The notes: generated from the sequence alone by a model not told the origin. 64,000 nt of DNA from Zelopaecilomyces penicillatus (GCA_005765155.1 VCCP01000005.1:744001-808000); one strand, 5' to 3'. Positions 1-10,848 are shown, counted from the first letter of the stretch. A program made the numbers and translations.

Positions 1-1
1 T

Positions 2-739
2 ATTCTGGAGCTTGACCACAATGTTGGTAACACCTTGGAGAGGCTGGTCTTATCTGCAGGCCTAGTGTTCCCAGATACAGAGGTCATCGTTGATTCTTCG
101 ATGCGTGGGTTTAAAGTGTTGGCCCACCTGGAATTTGACACGATGTTTTTTATGAATGGCACCGGGTCTTGGGGAGACCCAAGCTTAATGGAAGATGGTT
201 CAGATGATTCTGACGAAGAGAAAAGCAATGCGGAAGAAGACAATAAGGAAGAAGCCGAAGAAACCGAAGATGATGAAGATGAAGGGGAAGAACATGATGA
301 AATAGATGAGTTGGATAATGAAGATGAGGAAAGTGAAGGGACTCACGATGAAGAAAATGACAACAGCGAACAAGGTGACGATGAAGAGCAACATGGTGAG
401 CAAGTTGACACAGAGGGGTACAGCAGTGACGAATACTGTTCTGATGATGATGATGATGATGATGATGATATCTGGCGATTGGTCGACAAATTACCAGCGT
501 CTCTGCAGACGTTGGTCATCCGCACACCGGCGACTAAGCGCGATTGCAGGTGTCTCGAAAAACTCTTTGATGGGTTTGAAGACCGCAGAGAGAAGAAACT
601 GCCGCTGCTGAAACAGGTCGAGGTTCACATGAGAATCAAGGACTCTTGGGACAACGAACTTGATGCATACCAGCAATACATAGACCGTGCTCGGGCGTAC
701 TTTGAGGGGAAGGACCTGGTCCAGTTCTACGCCCCGTAG
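2..739 (+). CDS. 5'-truncated acidic protein, possibly F-box/LRR-like C-terminal part
   Basis: The frame is open from the first bases of the window, so the start lies outside and only about 245 C-terminal residues are seen. The visible part begins with a leucine-patterned stretch (LERLVLSAGLVFPD), runs into a long Asp/Glu-rich linker ending in a poly-Asp run made of GAT repeats (about 440-470), and closes with a second leucine-patterned stretch (LPASLQTLVIRTP) and a C-terminus ending FYAP. The two leucine patterns flanking an acidic linker suggest the LRR-like tail of a fungal F-box-type protein, but no F-box is visible, so function is unknown. A possible polyadenylation signal AATAAA lies at 762-767, just after the stop. 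The GAT tract makes the poly-Asp length likely to vary between strains. Confidence 0.7.
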   Translation: MLELDHNVGNTLERLVLSAGLVFPDTEVIVDSSMRGFKVLAHLEFDTMFFMNGTGSWGDPSLMEDGSDDSDEEKSNAEEDNKEEAEETEDDEDEGEEHDEIDELDNEDEESEGTHDEENDNSEQGDDEEQHGEQVDTEGYSSDEYCSDDDDDDDDDIWRLVDKLPASLQTLVIRTPATKRDCRCLEKLFDGFEDRREKKLPLLKQVEVHMRIKDSWDNELDAYQQYIDRARAYFEGKDLVQFYAP

Positions 740-1748
740 ACCATGTTGTGTTTGGTTTTAGAATAAATCTTCCATATGTTGGATGTTGCTGATATGTTTT
801 ATGTTTTATTATTACAAGCGTCAACCAAGATTAGAAGTGTGTTGCCTTTCTCTGTAGACACTCAACTACCAATGTCATCTCTTGTCATCCAAATACCATG
901 ATACTGTTCTGTAGGTTTTCCATCATAATAGTACTCTCACCATTAAAACCCGGTGTTTGAGAAAGTATGAGTTCTATGGACATCCGGAGTTTTGTAACCC
1001 TACCCAATGTCCGATGCCAGCTTAGGTAGAATTAACATTTGCAGGGCTATTGGTTTCATTTATGCATTTGTAGTGGAGCAGATCTTCGGCTGCGAGTACC
1101 GAAGATGGGTGGGTTAGGGGTTCTGGGTCTCTTTCAGGGGTGAAGGCGCATGGCCATGTCTAGCTAGGGGTGATATATTCCCCATGCAAATTTGTACCTC
1201 GTATTGCGAGACTTAGTCTTGAGTCGTTCGTTTTAGGTGCTATTTTTCTGATGTCCGTCTATGCTTTAGATGAACAGCATTCAATTTCTTAGGGCTTAGA
1301 TTAGAGATCTACAGGGTGGCTGACGGGACACGTTTGAAGCGTCGGCTCTAATCTATAGACCTGTCATTTTATCTAATAGACACTTATTTGGCCATTTGGC
1401 ATAAAAATATGATATCACTTTCACTCTGTTTCTTTTTGTTCCTGTAGTTGACGTCGGGCGGTATACACCCAAGTTATTGGGAACGAGGCCACACCTCGTC
1501 GCCAAATCTGGCTGTACAGTAATAGGGCTGATTAGTGGATAATCCCCACCAGTTGAACTAAAAGTCCCCTGTAATGTTCGCATGGTCGGTTATGCTTGAA
1601 CGGGCAGGCACAACCCATGTCCACTTGCCCTGACATGTCACTTCACTACGACCGCTGTGAAGAATCCACATCCCATCTTTCATCCTTTCTTTCATCCGTT
1701 ATGCAGTTTTCCATGGCAAGATAGCGTGAAACAGCAGACCACTGCATC
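740..1748. other. Intergenic region, no gene seen
   Basis: About 1 kb between the truncated acidic gene and the first exon of the Zn2Cys6 regulator. It contains the likely polyadenylation site of the first gene and the promoter of the second. Small ORFs here lack domain character. Confidence 0.6.
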
Positions 1749-4454
1749 ATGTCTGCAGTGGCGTCAGCGCAGAAGTTGCGATGTGCAAGCGCGTAAGCCA
1801 CCCATTGACCCTGGCACTCCCTGTGCCTTGCCGACAGGCATCGGCAATTTGGTCTGCCCTCAATAGCTTCTACTAGCCATGCCATTCGGCGATAGGACAA
1901 GGCAAATGACTGACCGTTTGGGACACAAGTTGCGAGGCCTGTCGCAGGCGTAAAGTAAAGTGCTCGGGTGGTCGGCCCTGCCGGAGCTGCATTCGGCATA
2001 CCTTTGAGTGTGTCTCGAGTGAAGCAGCGAAGCAAGGATACTCAGAGGCGTTGGTGACTCCATCAACCCCAATATTCTCCTACCAATGAACCATGAACCC
2101 TGATAGTTATTTGTTAGCCATGTCCGAGGCCTTCTGGCGACAATCAGACAGCAGGAGCAGGAGCTCGGGGCCTTGCGAAAAGGTTTTGCCTATTCCGAAG
2201 GGTCCTTGATATCGACTTATTTCCTATAGGATCCCTTTCTGCTCACAAAGATCATACGCCGTTGGTAGCCCCGCAAGACGCATCAAACAATGAAACTGGA
2301 GAGCACCAAACAACTGAATCTCGGGTGCCTGAAACCGCTGGTAAGCCATGTAGCTTCAGTCGCCTGATCATGAAGGAAAAAATAACATTGTTTTCCTCAG
2401 CTACTGAGCTCGCTTCTGGGCCTGCTTTCGAATCTCAGGCTCGATATTGGCTTCGCGATCATGCCCAAAATAGTGATCATAGTCAATCTCCCACATTCAG
2501 GACCCTGCTTTCCGGGTCGTCAAACGAGCCCTCGGTTGGCATATGGCGTGACGTAAAGGATCTCACCAAGGAAACTTCAGCGTTGGTGGAAGTGCCATTG
2601 GAGGCTGATGCTCATCGACTCTTGAACTGTTTTCTTCCGCTCATGGGTGTTAGCCAGCATTTCTTTGACCCGCGCACGTTCATGGACTCCATGGCTCTGC
2701 TTTACCAGAGTGAACACACGCAAGTGCAACAGATGCAAACGTTATGGTTTGTACAATACCTGCTGGTGCTCGCAATGGGGATGCTCATAAGTTGCCCTGC
2801 TCGGCGGCCGGAAGAGCCACCTGGATGCCAGTATTTTGCAGAAGCAATAAAACGGCTACCCCCTATTTACGAGCTCGGCTCGAACGGTATTATTACCGTA
2901 GAAATATTATGTCTAGTGGCTCTGTATCTCCAGTGGTGTGACCACAAGCACGATGCATACCTATACGTAAATCGACTTGCTCACGTTGATTGAGATATGG
3001 GGTTGCTAAGCTATTTTAGATTGGTTCTGCTGTGCGTCTTGCTCTAGCGTTAGGGTGCTCTCTACCACATGATGAGCAACGAGGCTTGCCATCAGAGGTT
3101 TGCCACCGAGTGAGGGTCTGGTGGACGGCTTATATGTTGGATAGGTAATTGGCCAATTTCTCTCTCCGACGGTTCTCTTATTGATATAATGTTTTGCTCC
3201 TTATAGACGTTTGTCGGCAGCTCTTGGCTTACCGATGGCCGCCGATGACCGCCAAATTCGTGTCGAACTTCCCCGTCCATATGCCGGCTTCCAGTCGCCA
3301 GTGCCCATGATCATCAATGCCCGGATTGCTCGTGCGACCGGAGTCATCATGACATGTGAGTTAGTTACAGTACTGATGACCAGAGACTTACTAACTCTCT
3401 TGTGCAAGCCTTCTATGGCAACACGAATATTTCTCAAATGGATTTGGTCCAGGATATTCAAGAAACCCTACACACATTACAAGAAATAAGTAGCTCGTTT
3501 CCATCTGACTTCATAGTGAGCTTTTCTGGGAAAGACATTGCTGTCTCGAGGACACAGGCCTCTTTGTACCTCATGCTCTTTCAGGTATACTCTATCTCCT
3601 GCCTAGGAGTTGGCAAACCCCCATTCTAACATGTGAACTTTAGGCTACCTTACTCTGTATTAGGCCGATCGTACTTCAAAGTGTCAAGGATAAAGTATCA
3701 TCGTGCAAAGAAAACCGATCGCAGAGCACCATGTCTCCGATTACCACCAAGCTATACAACTCATGCCAGGATGTAGCTGCCAAAAGCATATTGATACTCA
3801 CCTCGCTTTTAAAGAAGCGAAAACTTCGTTAGTACCATATCCGCGGGTCATGTTCAGACTGTCACTGATAATCATAATAATTATGCAGCTTTCTTTGGCT
3901 TCTTTGATCTTGATGCGGCCTTCTCCACAGCCTTCATTCTCGTGATGATGCATTTTGTACGAAGTGACAAGCCACAGAGCCCTCCAAACGGGCTCGAGCA
4001 AGCTATGGAAGTATTGCAATACCTGGCCAGAGCAGGTAATGTAGCGGCAATGCAACGTCTTGAAGACTTGCGACAATTTTGTTATCTTGCTTGGCCACCT
4101 GAAATAACAGCACAATGGAGGTGGCTGGAAGCAGACAAAGAGGACATGATGGAAGTCAACACCAGTATGTCATCAACAGCACAGCTCAAAGCAAATGAAA
4201 ACAACAATACGAGCTATGCGGTAGATGATTATTGGTGCGAAGGACGCAGTGAATGGTTTACAGAGCCTAAGAATTTCTCATCAAACAACGTCGTTGGGGA
4301 AACCTTATTCCCATTTGACTTTGGAGAGAAATTTGAGGTGGATCTCGCTCGTGAAGCCGAGGGGATTTACACCAGCTTCAACGACCCTTCCCTACCTCTT
4401 ACTGGAAATGATCAAACAGACTGGGTGGAATTGGAGAAGATGTTCCGGCTTTGA
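1749..4454 (+). CDS. Zn2Cys6 fungal transcription factor with middle homology region
   Basis: Predicted nuclear regulator of 726 aa in nine exons: 1749-1792, 1930-2053, 2107-2182, 2230-2966, 3020-3144, 3207-3355, 3409-3584, 3644-3827 and 3889-4454. All junctions use GT-AG and the joined length is an exact multiple of three. Exon 2 encodes a canonical binuclear cluster, C16-x2-C19-x6-C26-x5-C32-x2-C35-x6-C42 (begins CEACRRRKVKC), followed by a coiled linker (IRQQEQELGALRK). The fungal-specific middle homology region lies at about residues 200-400, with the typical AYLYIGSAVRLALALGCS and VRVWWTAYMLDR segments. The start is inferred: the ATG at 1749 is the one that keeps phase through the first intron, whose branch site CTGAC (1910-1914) precedes the acceptor at 1929. 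The stop faces the aldolase gene 109 bp away, so a pathway-specific role is plausible but unproven. Confidence 0.87.
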
Positions 4455-4563
4455 CACAATTTATTGGATTCTTGGTCGTGACTGGCTATGCATTCAACCC
4501 TTGTGATCGCGAACCCACAGCTACACAGTCTATACTGCTGTCTTGGATATCGAAGCATAGAGT

Positions 4564-5569
4564 TTACAGAGAGGATTCCAGTTGAATTAACCACTGTAGG
4601 TTCAACTCGAGCTCTTTGCTCAACGCACTTGCGTCAGTGATTGGCAGTGGAGATCTAACCATGCTCGTACCATATCCAAACCACTTTTGGCAAACTGTCT
4701 TGACACCAGATATGCCGTGTTTAGCGAGAGCCCAATCTGTCAGTGACAAGTATTTCTGGATCTCCTGTGCTCTGCTGAAATCGCCTGCGGCATAGAGCTG
4801 GAGGATGTGCACATGCACCTTGGGAACAACATTGGCAAGGGCTGCGATGGCGCCAGATGATCCCGCCAAGAGGGAGGGGAGCAAGATATCGGCCTTGCCT
4901 GCCAGCGGGGCAAACTTTTCCGCTGATGTGGATGCAGAGATTCTCTGCAGCTTTCCAACGTTGCCGCAACTAAGCTTGACTCCTACAACGTTGGGTGTGC
5001 TTGTGGCAATATCAGTGATGAGATCCGAGTCCAGATCGATGCCACCAGCCACTGCGGGGAAGTTGTATATGACGATTGGAAGCGGGGATGAGTGAGCAAT
5101 CTTGAACAACGTTAATTCGAAACTTGATCCGGGCAATTGTAGGGGCTCCATTAAATCTCACCTCCGTGTAGAAGTTCTTGATGACTGCCTTCGTCATCGC
5201 AGCAGCCCAATAATTCGGCGGTAAGATGAGGGCGTAGTCTGCCCCAGCCTCGCATGCGCCTCGAACGTTGACGAGAGTCTCCCGGACACTGTTTGCGCTA
5301 CATCCAGCAATGATTACGGCGTTGCTGTTTTCCTCTTGGATCAATTTCTTAGCATGCCGAATGATGTCAAGCCGCTCGTCTGGCAGCAGATGAGTAGCCT
5401 CCCCATTGCTGCCATGGATGACGAGACCTCTTACGCCGGCCAGCAGGAGCCTGCGGACGTGTTTCGATGTGTTTTCGTAATCAATAGTTTCGTCCGGATG
5501 AAAGAATATGACAACAGGAGTGTAAATTCCAAAGGGAGGAGGCGCCGCCGCCGGAGTTGTTAGCGTCAT
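4564..5569 (-). CDS. DapA-family (dihydrodipicolinate synthase / 4-hydroxy-2-oxoglutarate aldolase-like) lyase
   Basis: Predicted 314-aa TIM-barrel class I aldolase in two exons (5569-5162 and 5100-4564); the 61-nt intron joins FYTE to IAHSSPLP. Family marks are visible: HGSNGEATHL near residue 55 (substrate carboxylate loop), VIYNFP with the catalytic Tyr, and VGVKLSCGN with the Schiff-base Lys about 30 residues later. The length fits the family (290-320 aa). Fungi make lysine by the alpha-aminoadipate route, so a true DHDPS role is unlikely. Fungal members act on 2-keto acids such as 4-hydroxy-2-oxoglutarate, 2-keto-3-deoxy sugar acids or related pyruvate-releasing substrates; the exact substrate cannot be read from sequence. 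No targeting peptide is evident (MTLTTPAAAPPPFG), so it is probably cytosolic. It is convergent with the Zn2Cys6 regulator, and its promoter holds clustered CGG half-sites. Confidence 0.9.
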
Positions 5570-5768
5570 GCCTCAAAGTGAGGTGAAGAGATGCGGAGTG
5601 ATTATGTGCCTGTCGATGCTGCCTTACAACAAAGCTGAGGTGGGGAAAGTGAGAGAGCGCTGTTGTTTATGGTGTGGAGAAAATCGTTGCGATTCTTTCT
5701 CTACTTAAATATGTTTTTCGCCCGGCTTCTTGATGGCACAATTACATGAAGTTGGGTACAAACTGGTG

Positions 5769-5841
5769 TCGGATGAGTTGCCGAACCGTCGGCATTGATC
5801 CGAAGCCGGACCTTAACTCGGCAGACATCCGAGAGTTTCGG
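5769..5841. promoter_or_regulatory. Dense cluster of CGG/CCG half-sites, candidate Zn2Cys6 operators
   Basis: Within 73 bp there are three inverted CCGA/TCGG or TCGG/CCGA pairs: 5769-5784 (everted TCGG-N8-CCGA), 5781-5792 (CCGA-N4-TCGG) and 5829-5841 (CCGA-N5-TCGG), with further CCG triplets between. Zn2Cys6 proteins typically bind paired CGG triplets. The cluster is 200 bp upstream of the aldolase start and also upstream of the unknown gene at 6705. Binding by the neighbouring regulator is inference. Confidence 0.45.
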
Positions 5842-6592
5842 TGTTTCTGGGACCGACCAGTCATTACATCAAATACACAAGGCAATATTCCAGAGTGGAT
5901 TGTCTAGGTATACTATAATGGACTACGGGAAGCTTACCATATTCGACAACCTTTCTACTTCGCTGGAGGCTGAATCATAGTTCTGGACGGGAAGGCTGAT
6001 ATGGCACCGGCTCGAGCCGAGCCACAGCGTTGGAGGTAACTTGCCTCGTTGGCATGGCGGCTGATGCTCTGAAGTACCGACAAGAGACATTTAGGGCCTA
6101 GCTCAGGCAGATGCTAAATTGCTTCCACATGGCACGAGATGGAAATATTGTGTACTTCTTCATCAGTGCGACATTGAATCGATCTGGGAGACACACAGTT
6201 GCCGCTATGAGGCTGGCTTGGTGAGCCATTGTAGGCTATCAACAGTGGGGGGTTATGGCGCCAAGTGCTAAATTTAGCGGGCAACCTCTATGTGGACAAA
6301 CCGCCCTGTCGACTGCCTCAAGCACAAATAGTCAAGATGTGAAGGTGATGAATCACAGCATCAACTGATCTTGGCTGTATGGTTGGTCCAATTCAACTCG
6401 AGCTGGCATTGCAGCTGGACTGGACTGGTCGAGATTGCCACGCCTCTGTGAAATAATTCAATGGTCTTGCTCAGCCGCACGCTGCTTCTCTCACAGCTTT
6501 CATCAGCTGAAGAGGGACATTTGGCGTCTAGCCCGAGCCACTGTCACCGCGGCAAGTTCCGCCAAATGGCGTCCAAGGTCGGTCCCCATTCA
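5842..6592. other. Rest of the divergent intergenic region
   Basis: About 750 bp between the half-site cluster and the TATA box of the unknown gene at 6705. It holds a perfect 12-bp palindrome GCTAAATTTAGC at 6267-6278 and no supported ORF. Confidence 0.4.
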
Positions 6593-6600
6593 TATATAAA
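6593..6600 (+). promoter_or_regulatory. TATA box of the unknown gene
   Basis: TATATAAA lies about 105 bp upstream of the ATG at 6705. It is the clearest TATA element in the divergent intergenic region. Confidence 0.5.
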
Positions 6601-6704
6601 TCGAATCAAACTTGAGGGAAACCGGTTTCCTGTCGAAGTGCTCAAATGAATGTTATTTTCATACAGACTCGGAAATATCAACAGTATCTCACACACCGCA
6701 GAAT

Positions 6705-8174
6705 ATGGATCCACTGAGTGTTGCCTCTGCTTGGGCGGTCCGCAAGATTACCGATTCGGCCATTCAACTGGCGACTGACAAGGCTAAAGAAGTTGCAAAG
6801 TCATTTTGGGATGGGCTTTTTGCTTCAGCACATAATGAGGTATGTTCTTTTACCTGCTCTGCAATCTTTGCATTTCTCAGCCATGTTCTCCTTCTCCAGT
6901 GCCAAAACTAACCCAGCATCTAGTTCCGGGAACTTCAGATTGCTATTGAGAATAAAATCGACAAGGCCGTTGAAGAGACGGTGCAGAAGATTACTGAGGG
7001 CCAGTACGCCATAGAGGCCACCAAGATCGTGTCCGGTTTTGAGACATGGACCAAGCTGTGGGCTGAGGCCCTCGAAAAGGCTGAGAAGGGTGACATGAAA
7101 GACACCGACAGCCTCCGAACTGATTTTCGTAATGGCGAGTATGGAGCAGCACGGCGCCTAGACCTGCTTCATAGCTACATGATGGGTGAAGGTCCGTTGG
7201 CCGGTCCAGCAGGCGGGTTCCTCAAGGTTATGGAGGCTGGACTCTTCAGCCGGCTCGAGACGGACGAGTTCTTCACTATCCAGCACTACTACGATTCGCT
7301 GCAGGTGATGCTGTCCAAGATGATCCGCGTGCAACTTATGGGCTTGCACTTTCGAATCTGCGCTGAGGAAAAGCCAAGTGAGGCCAGCATCGCGAAATGG
7401 AGCGACGAGGTGCAGGCCAACTTCAAGGCACAAAAGGCCCGGGTGATTGATTGCATGCCTCTCTTCATCCGCAAGATCAAGCCCAATTTTGAAAGCGGGC
7501 CAGTGACGAGCAATGAACACTGGTGGCGGTTCATCGAGGAGGAGCAGCGCGGCAAGTGCCTTGCCGTCAGGGAGGCGGATGCTTGGTGGACTGCGATAGA
7601 CGTGAAGAGCGGAGGCCAGAAATACAACCTTGTCGGGAGTTCAGGATGCGACGCAAAAGCCTGGCACGAATGGCGTTGGGAGCGGCCGCTTCTTGTCGAC
7701 CGCACGCCAAACCCAGAAACACCACGCGAACGGTTTCCCCTAGCAGACCGGAAACACTTCGACAAGGCTTGCGAGCTCCAGCAAAAAGAGCATATGGCTG
7801 ACCTCACGTACGTCATTAGCCGCCACAGCCATTGTCGGCTCTGGGCCAAGACGGGCATTACAGCAAAGGGGCCACTCACGTATGACCCCAACGACAAGGC
7901 CTCCTTGGGGCAGTACGATGAGTGGTACAGCATTCTCTTCAAGATTGTGCCCGTCAAAGGCCGGAATGTGCCAGCGTTTAAGCTTCAGGCTATGTATCCG
8001 ACGAGGGACTTTCACGAGCTGAATGCGGATAGCTGGTCTATTTCAAAGGATACGGTGTATTACCTCGAAGACGAGGGGACTATGCAGGACAGTGAGGTGG
8101 TAGCGGGGTGGTTAAAGCAGGCTGTGGCTCTGCTCCCAAGCATAATTACGGGTCTGTTCCCGAAGACAGGATAG
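6705..8174 (+). CDS. Unrecognised 461-aa protein: helical N-terminal part plus Trp-rich C-terminal part
   Basis: Two exons (6705-6839 and 6924-8174) join in phase 0 at AHNE/FREL across an 84-nt intron. The N-terminal half (about residues 1-215) reads as amphipathic helices, with Ala/Lys/Glu heptad-like spacing and few prolines. A Gly/Pro break (GEGPLAGPAGG) near residue 130 is followed by more helix. The C-terminal half (about 230-440) is rich in Trp, Tyr and charged turns (WWTAIDVKSGG, WHEWRWERP, YDEWYSILF), suggesting a beta-rich domain. The extreme C-terminus is hydrophobic (WLKQAVALLPSIITGLF). There is no signal peptide or clear transmembrane helix. The overall plan, a helical bundle followed by a beta-rich module, recalls pore-forming or lectin-like proteins, but this is a shape impression only and no function is assigned. 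The gene is intact, with its own TATA box. Confidence 0.8.
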
Positions 8175-8536
8175 TGGGTTTTGGGTTTACTTTCGTTGTG
8201 GAGTTTGGCAGGTATTTGATGATTCGTCTGCAGGGTGTATTTCATTGGCGTAATTGGGGCTTGAGGAGGATATCACACTTTACTAGGTATTTACTACTAC
8301 AAACAATGACTTGATTCTTCAAGGGCCTTTGCTTCAACTCTCAAGGGCATCATCAACATTGCTAACTTGGCTGTATGGCCATGATCATCCTTTATTCACT
8401 TCTAGCAGCAAGCTAATATGCGAAGCGTCAATCAGTCCACTCTTTTTTACTGCAATGAATAAGAAACAGTTCAAAACAGAAATAAAAAGAGAATATATGA
8501 GAGGAAAATAGTCACATTGACAAAAAATACAGGAAT
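8175..8536. other. 3' flank of the unknown gene up to the tRNA
   Basis: About 360 bp with no supported gene. It presumably holds the 3' UTR of the 461-aa protein gene and the Pol III termination region of the minus-strand tRNA. Confidence 0.4.
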
Positions 8537-8648
8537 GCGAGCCGTAAGGATCGAACTTACGCGGGCGATGCCCATTGCGGTTCAAGTAATGCTTTTCCAA
8601 ATCGGAAACTACCTAAACACAACGCCTTAACCACTCGGCCAGACTCGC
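8537..8648 (-). tRNA. tRNA-Leu (UAG anticodon) with a 31-nt intron
   Basis: The minus strand folds as a class II tRNA. The acceptor arm pairs GCGAGTC with GGCTCGC (one G-T pair). The D arm is GCC/GGC, the anticodon stem is TTGTG/CGCAA, the long variable arm is GGGC/GCCC, and the T arm is GTAAG/CTTAC around a TTCGATC loop. The anticodon loop reads TTTAGG then C once an intron at 8611-8581 (after position 37) is removed, giving anticodon UAG for CUA/CUN leucine codons. The 3' CCA is not encoded, as expected in eukaryotes. Confidence 0.92.
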
Positions 8649-9264
8649 TAATGAATGAGCTTTTGTGATTTTTATTTTCAGCTGTGAGGTCTTTTTCATC
8701 GAAAGAGTAGTGAATGGGGTACAAACAGGATTAGTTCCTCAATGAATCCCCCCCCCCCCCTCACCTTTTTTTTGGGGGGGTGTTGTTGAAGATTGACCCT
8801 GGCTGTTTCAACAGTTGCTGCTAGTATACGTTTTTTTATTTTTGAGTCTCGGAGAGCGACTGGTTGTGGTATCGATGAGAGAGTAGTTTTATGCGTATTA
8901 AATGTTCAGGATACAGGGAGCTGAAATACCCATTTTCTTCTTGTATATATTAAGAAGAACTGCCGCGTCGTTTTATGAAATAACAAGTTCTTTTTTAGCT
9001 TTTTTGGTCGTGGAAGACTAGATACGAGGGAAGATAGATAGATAGATAGTCCAAGTTTGTAGCTACTGTAAGATTTTGTTTAATATAAACATATCCAGTA
9101 TACCAGTATCAGCAATCAACCGCACGATCAAATACTCACTTATATACCAAAGTTCTGAGGTACCATAAGCTAAAAGCTCCCTTGCTTCATAACGGTTTTG
9201 ACCACCCCAGACCTGGACGTTTCAAAGCTCCTGAAAGTACCATCACAACATCAAGTTTTCTTCA
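8649..9264. other. Intergenic region with homopolymer tracts
   Basis: It holds a C13 run (8748-8760), T8 (8766-8773), G7 (8774-8780) and an AGAT/GATA repeat (9032-9049). It is otherwise AT-rich with no supported gene, and presumably carries the 3' UTR of the methyltransferase. Confidence 0.6.
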
Positions 9265-10598
9265 TCATATCAGCTCCGCCTCTATAATACTCTCCACTGA
9301 ATGCACCGGCCTCCAAATCTTGATAATCCGCAACCCTGCCCTCTCCAAAAGCTCTCTCCACTCCGCCTCCGACCTCTCCTTGGCCGCCAAAATCGCCATC
9401 ATTGTGATATCCGACGTCGTCACTCTCGCCAGCGGCTTCACATTACTCACCAGACTCTCATGCACCAGCAGCCTCGAATACCCTCTCTCCATGCCCGCCG
9501 CTACGTTGGCCAGAATCCGTGTCGCCATGTCGTCCGTCCAGTCGTGCAGCACTGTGTGCATAAAGTACGCGCGTGCGCCGAGCACAGGCTGCGGCGTAAA
9601 GAAGTCATAGGCCATGACGGTAAGGGCTCCGTTGGATTCAACGCCTTCGATGACGTCGGGGAGGTCTTGGAGCACGAGACTGCCGTCGGGGATGTCTGGG
9701 TGGCAAAGGCGGAACTTTTCAAGGTCGTAGCCCTTGCTGCCGCCTACGTCGACGACGAGAGCGCGGCCGGGACGGGCGTTGGCGATGATGTCGTCGGTTG
9801 GGTATACGCTTGGCCAGGGGGTAAGGTTGTACTTGGAGTGCGACTCCATGGCGCAGTGGAAACTGCTTGAGAGCGTTGCATCGCGAGCCACGTACTCGAA
9901 GAAGTCGTCAGCCACGCCCGCGCTGTGTTGCATGTTGCAGTTCTTCACATCGGATGGGTTGCGCCAGCCAGTCTCGCGCAAAAAGTGCGGCAGGTTACGG
10001 AAAACAAGCGTCTGCAGGTCACTGAACTTGTCATATATCGGTGCCAGAGTCTTGTCCGCCGTCATGGCCGTGGACCAGGCAGTGGGTGCATATGTGTCCT
10101 CGGCCGTCTCGGTGACGAGATGCTGGCCGGCGAGGTGTCTGAGCATCCGGCCTTTATATATATAATAAGGTGGTTAATATCACACTTTCATCTTTTGTCC
10201 TTCATCTTGAGCAAAAGGCCACCGTAATTCGCGCATCCATTCTCAACAGATAGCCAGGCCCCGAGTGAGTCCAAGGAATTGTAAAGAATTAATGAAATAT
10301 ACATACGGACAACCTGCTCCTCCACCCCGGACAGCTCCGCTAGCTCCGCCGAAGTCCTCGCCCCGCCTCCGGCAGCCGCCCACCGATCAAAGACGCCCGC
10401 ATCGACAAACGTCTTGATACACGAATACGTCGCCGCCTGGACCCAGTTGTGGTCCCAGACAATATCCCACGGCGACTGCACTTTGCGCAGTGCTTCCAGA
10501 AGCGCATCCCGGGCGCGCACACGCTCCGTCTCATCCGCAAACGAGGCCGCGTCGCCAATGCCGGCCAAGTCCCGGACCAGCTTGTCGGCAGTCGCCAT
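9265..10598 (-). CDS. SAM-dependent O-methyltransferase (COMT type)
   Basis: Predicted 392-aa enzyme in two exons (10598-10307 and 10151-9265); the 155-nt intron joins EEQVV to RRMLRHLAG. The N-terminal half is the dimerisation/winged-helix region, with the ELSGVEEQVVRM segment. The catalytic domain shows SAM motif I (VVDVGGSKG), the QDLPDVIEG segment, and the catalytic-base context MHTVLHDWTDD, followed by the family's LLVHESLV strand and AAKERSEAEWRELLERAGL helix. It would methylate a hydroxyl group on a small aromatic or polyketide-like acceptor in the cytosol; the substrate is unknown. The start is set at the ATG at 10598, because the frame's earlier initiator at 10604 is a GTG. No polyketide or peptide synthetase lies nearby, so this is not a recognisable biosynthetic cluster. 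The upstream region is unusually repeat-rich. Confidence 0.9.
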
Positions 10599-10806
10599 GC
10601 CCACCTTGTGTTTTTCTCTTCTTCTTTGTCTCCCTCTTTTTTGGTCGCCCGTTTTAAATGGGCGGTAGAGAAAAGGGGGGGTAAAACCGTAACCCGTAGC
10701 GGTTCAATAGCCGTCAACCGCTGCCGGGTGTGGTGGGGAAGGGGGGGGAGGGGGATTGAGGGGAATGGAATGGGATGGGATGGGATGGATGGATGATGTC
10801 GTGGTG

Positions 10807-10809
<3 letters not shown>

Positions 10810-10845
<36 letters not shown>
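10810..10845. repeat. (GT)18 microsatellite
   Basis: Uninterrupted GT/TG dinucleotide repeat about 210 bp upstream of the O-methyltransferase start. It is preceded at 10741-10798 by G-runs and GGGAT/GGAT repeats. It is length-unstable by nature and could form Z-DNA or G-quadruplex structures. Confidence 0.95.

Positions 10846-10848
<3 letters not shown>

Noticed and set aside
1657..1866. Apparent degenerate zinc-cluster in this open frame
   Set aside because: The spacing is wrong and one Cys is Trp; the true, canonical cluster is encoded at 1931-2012 in another frame, and most of this segment is intron 1.
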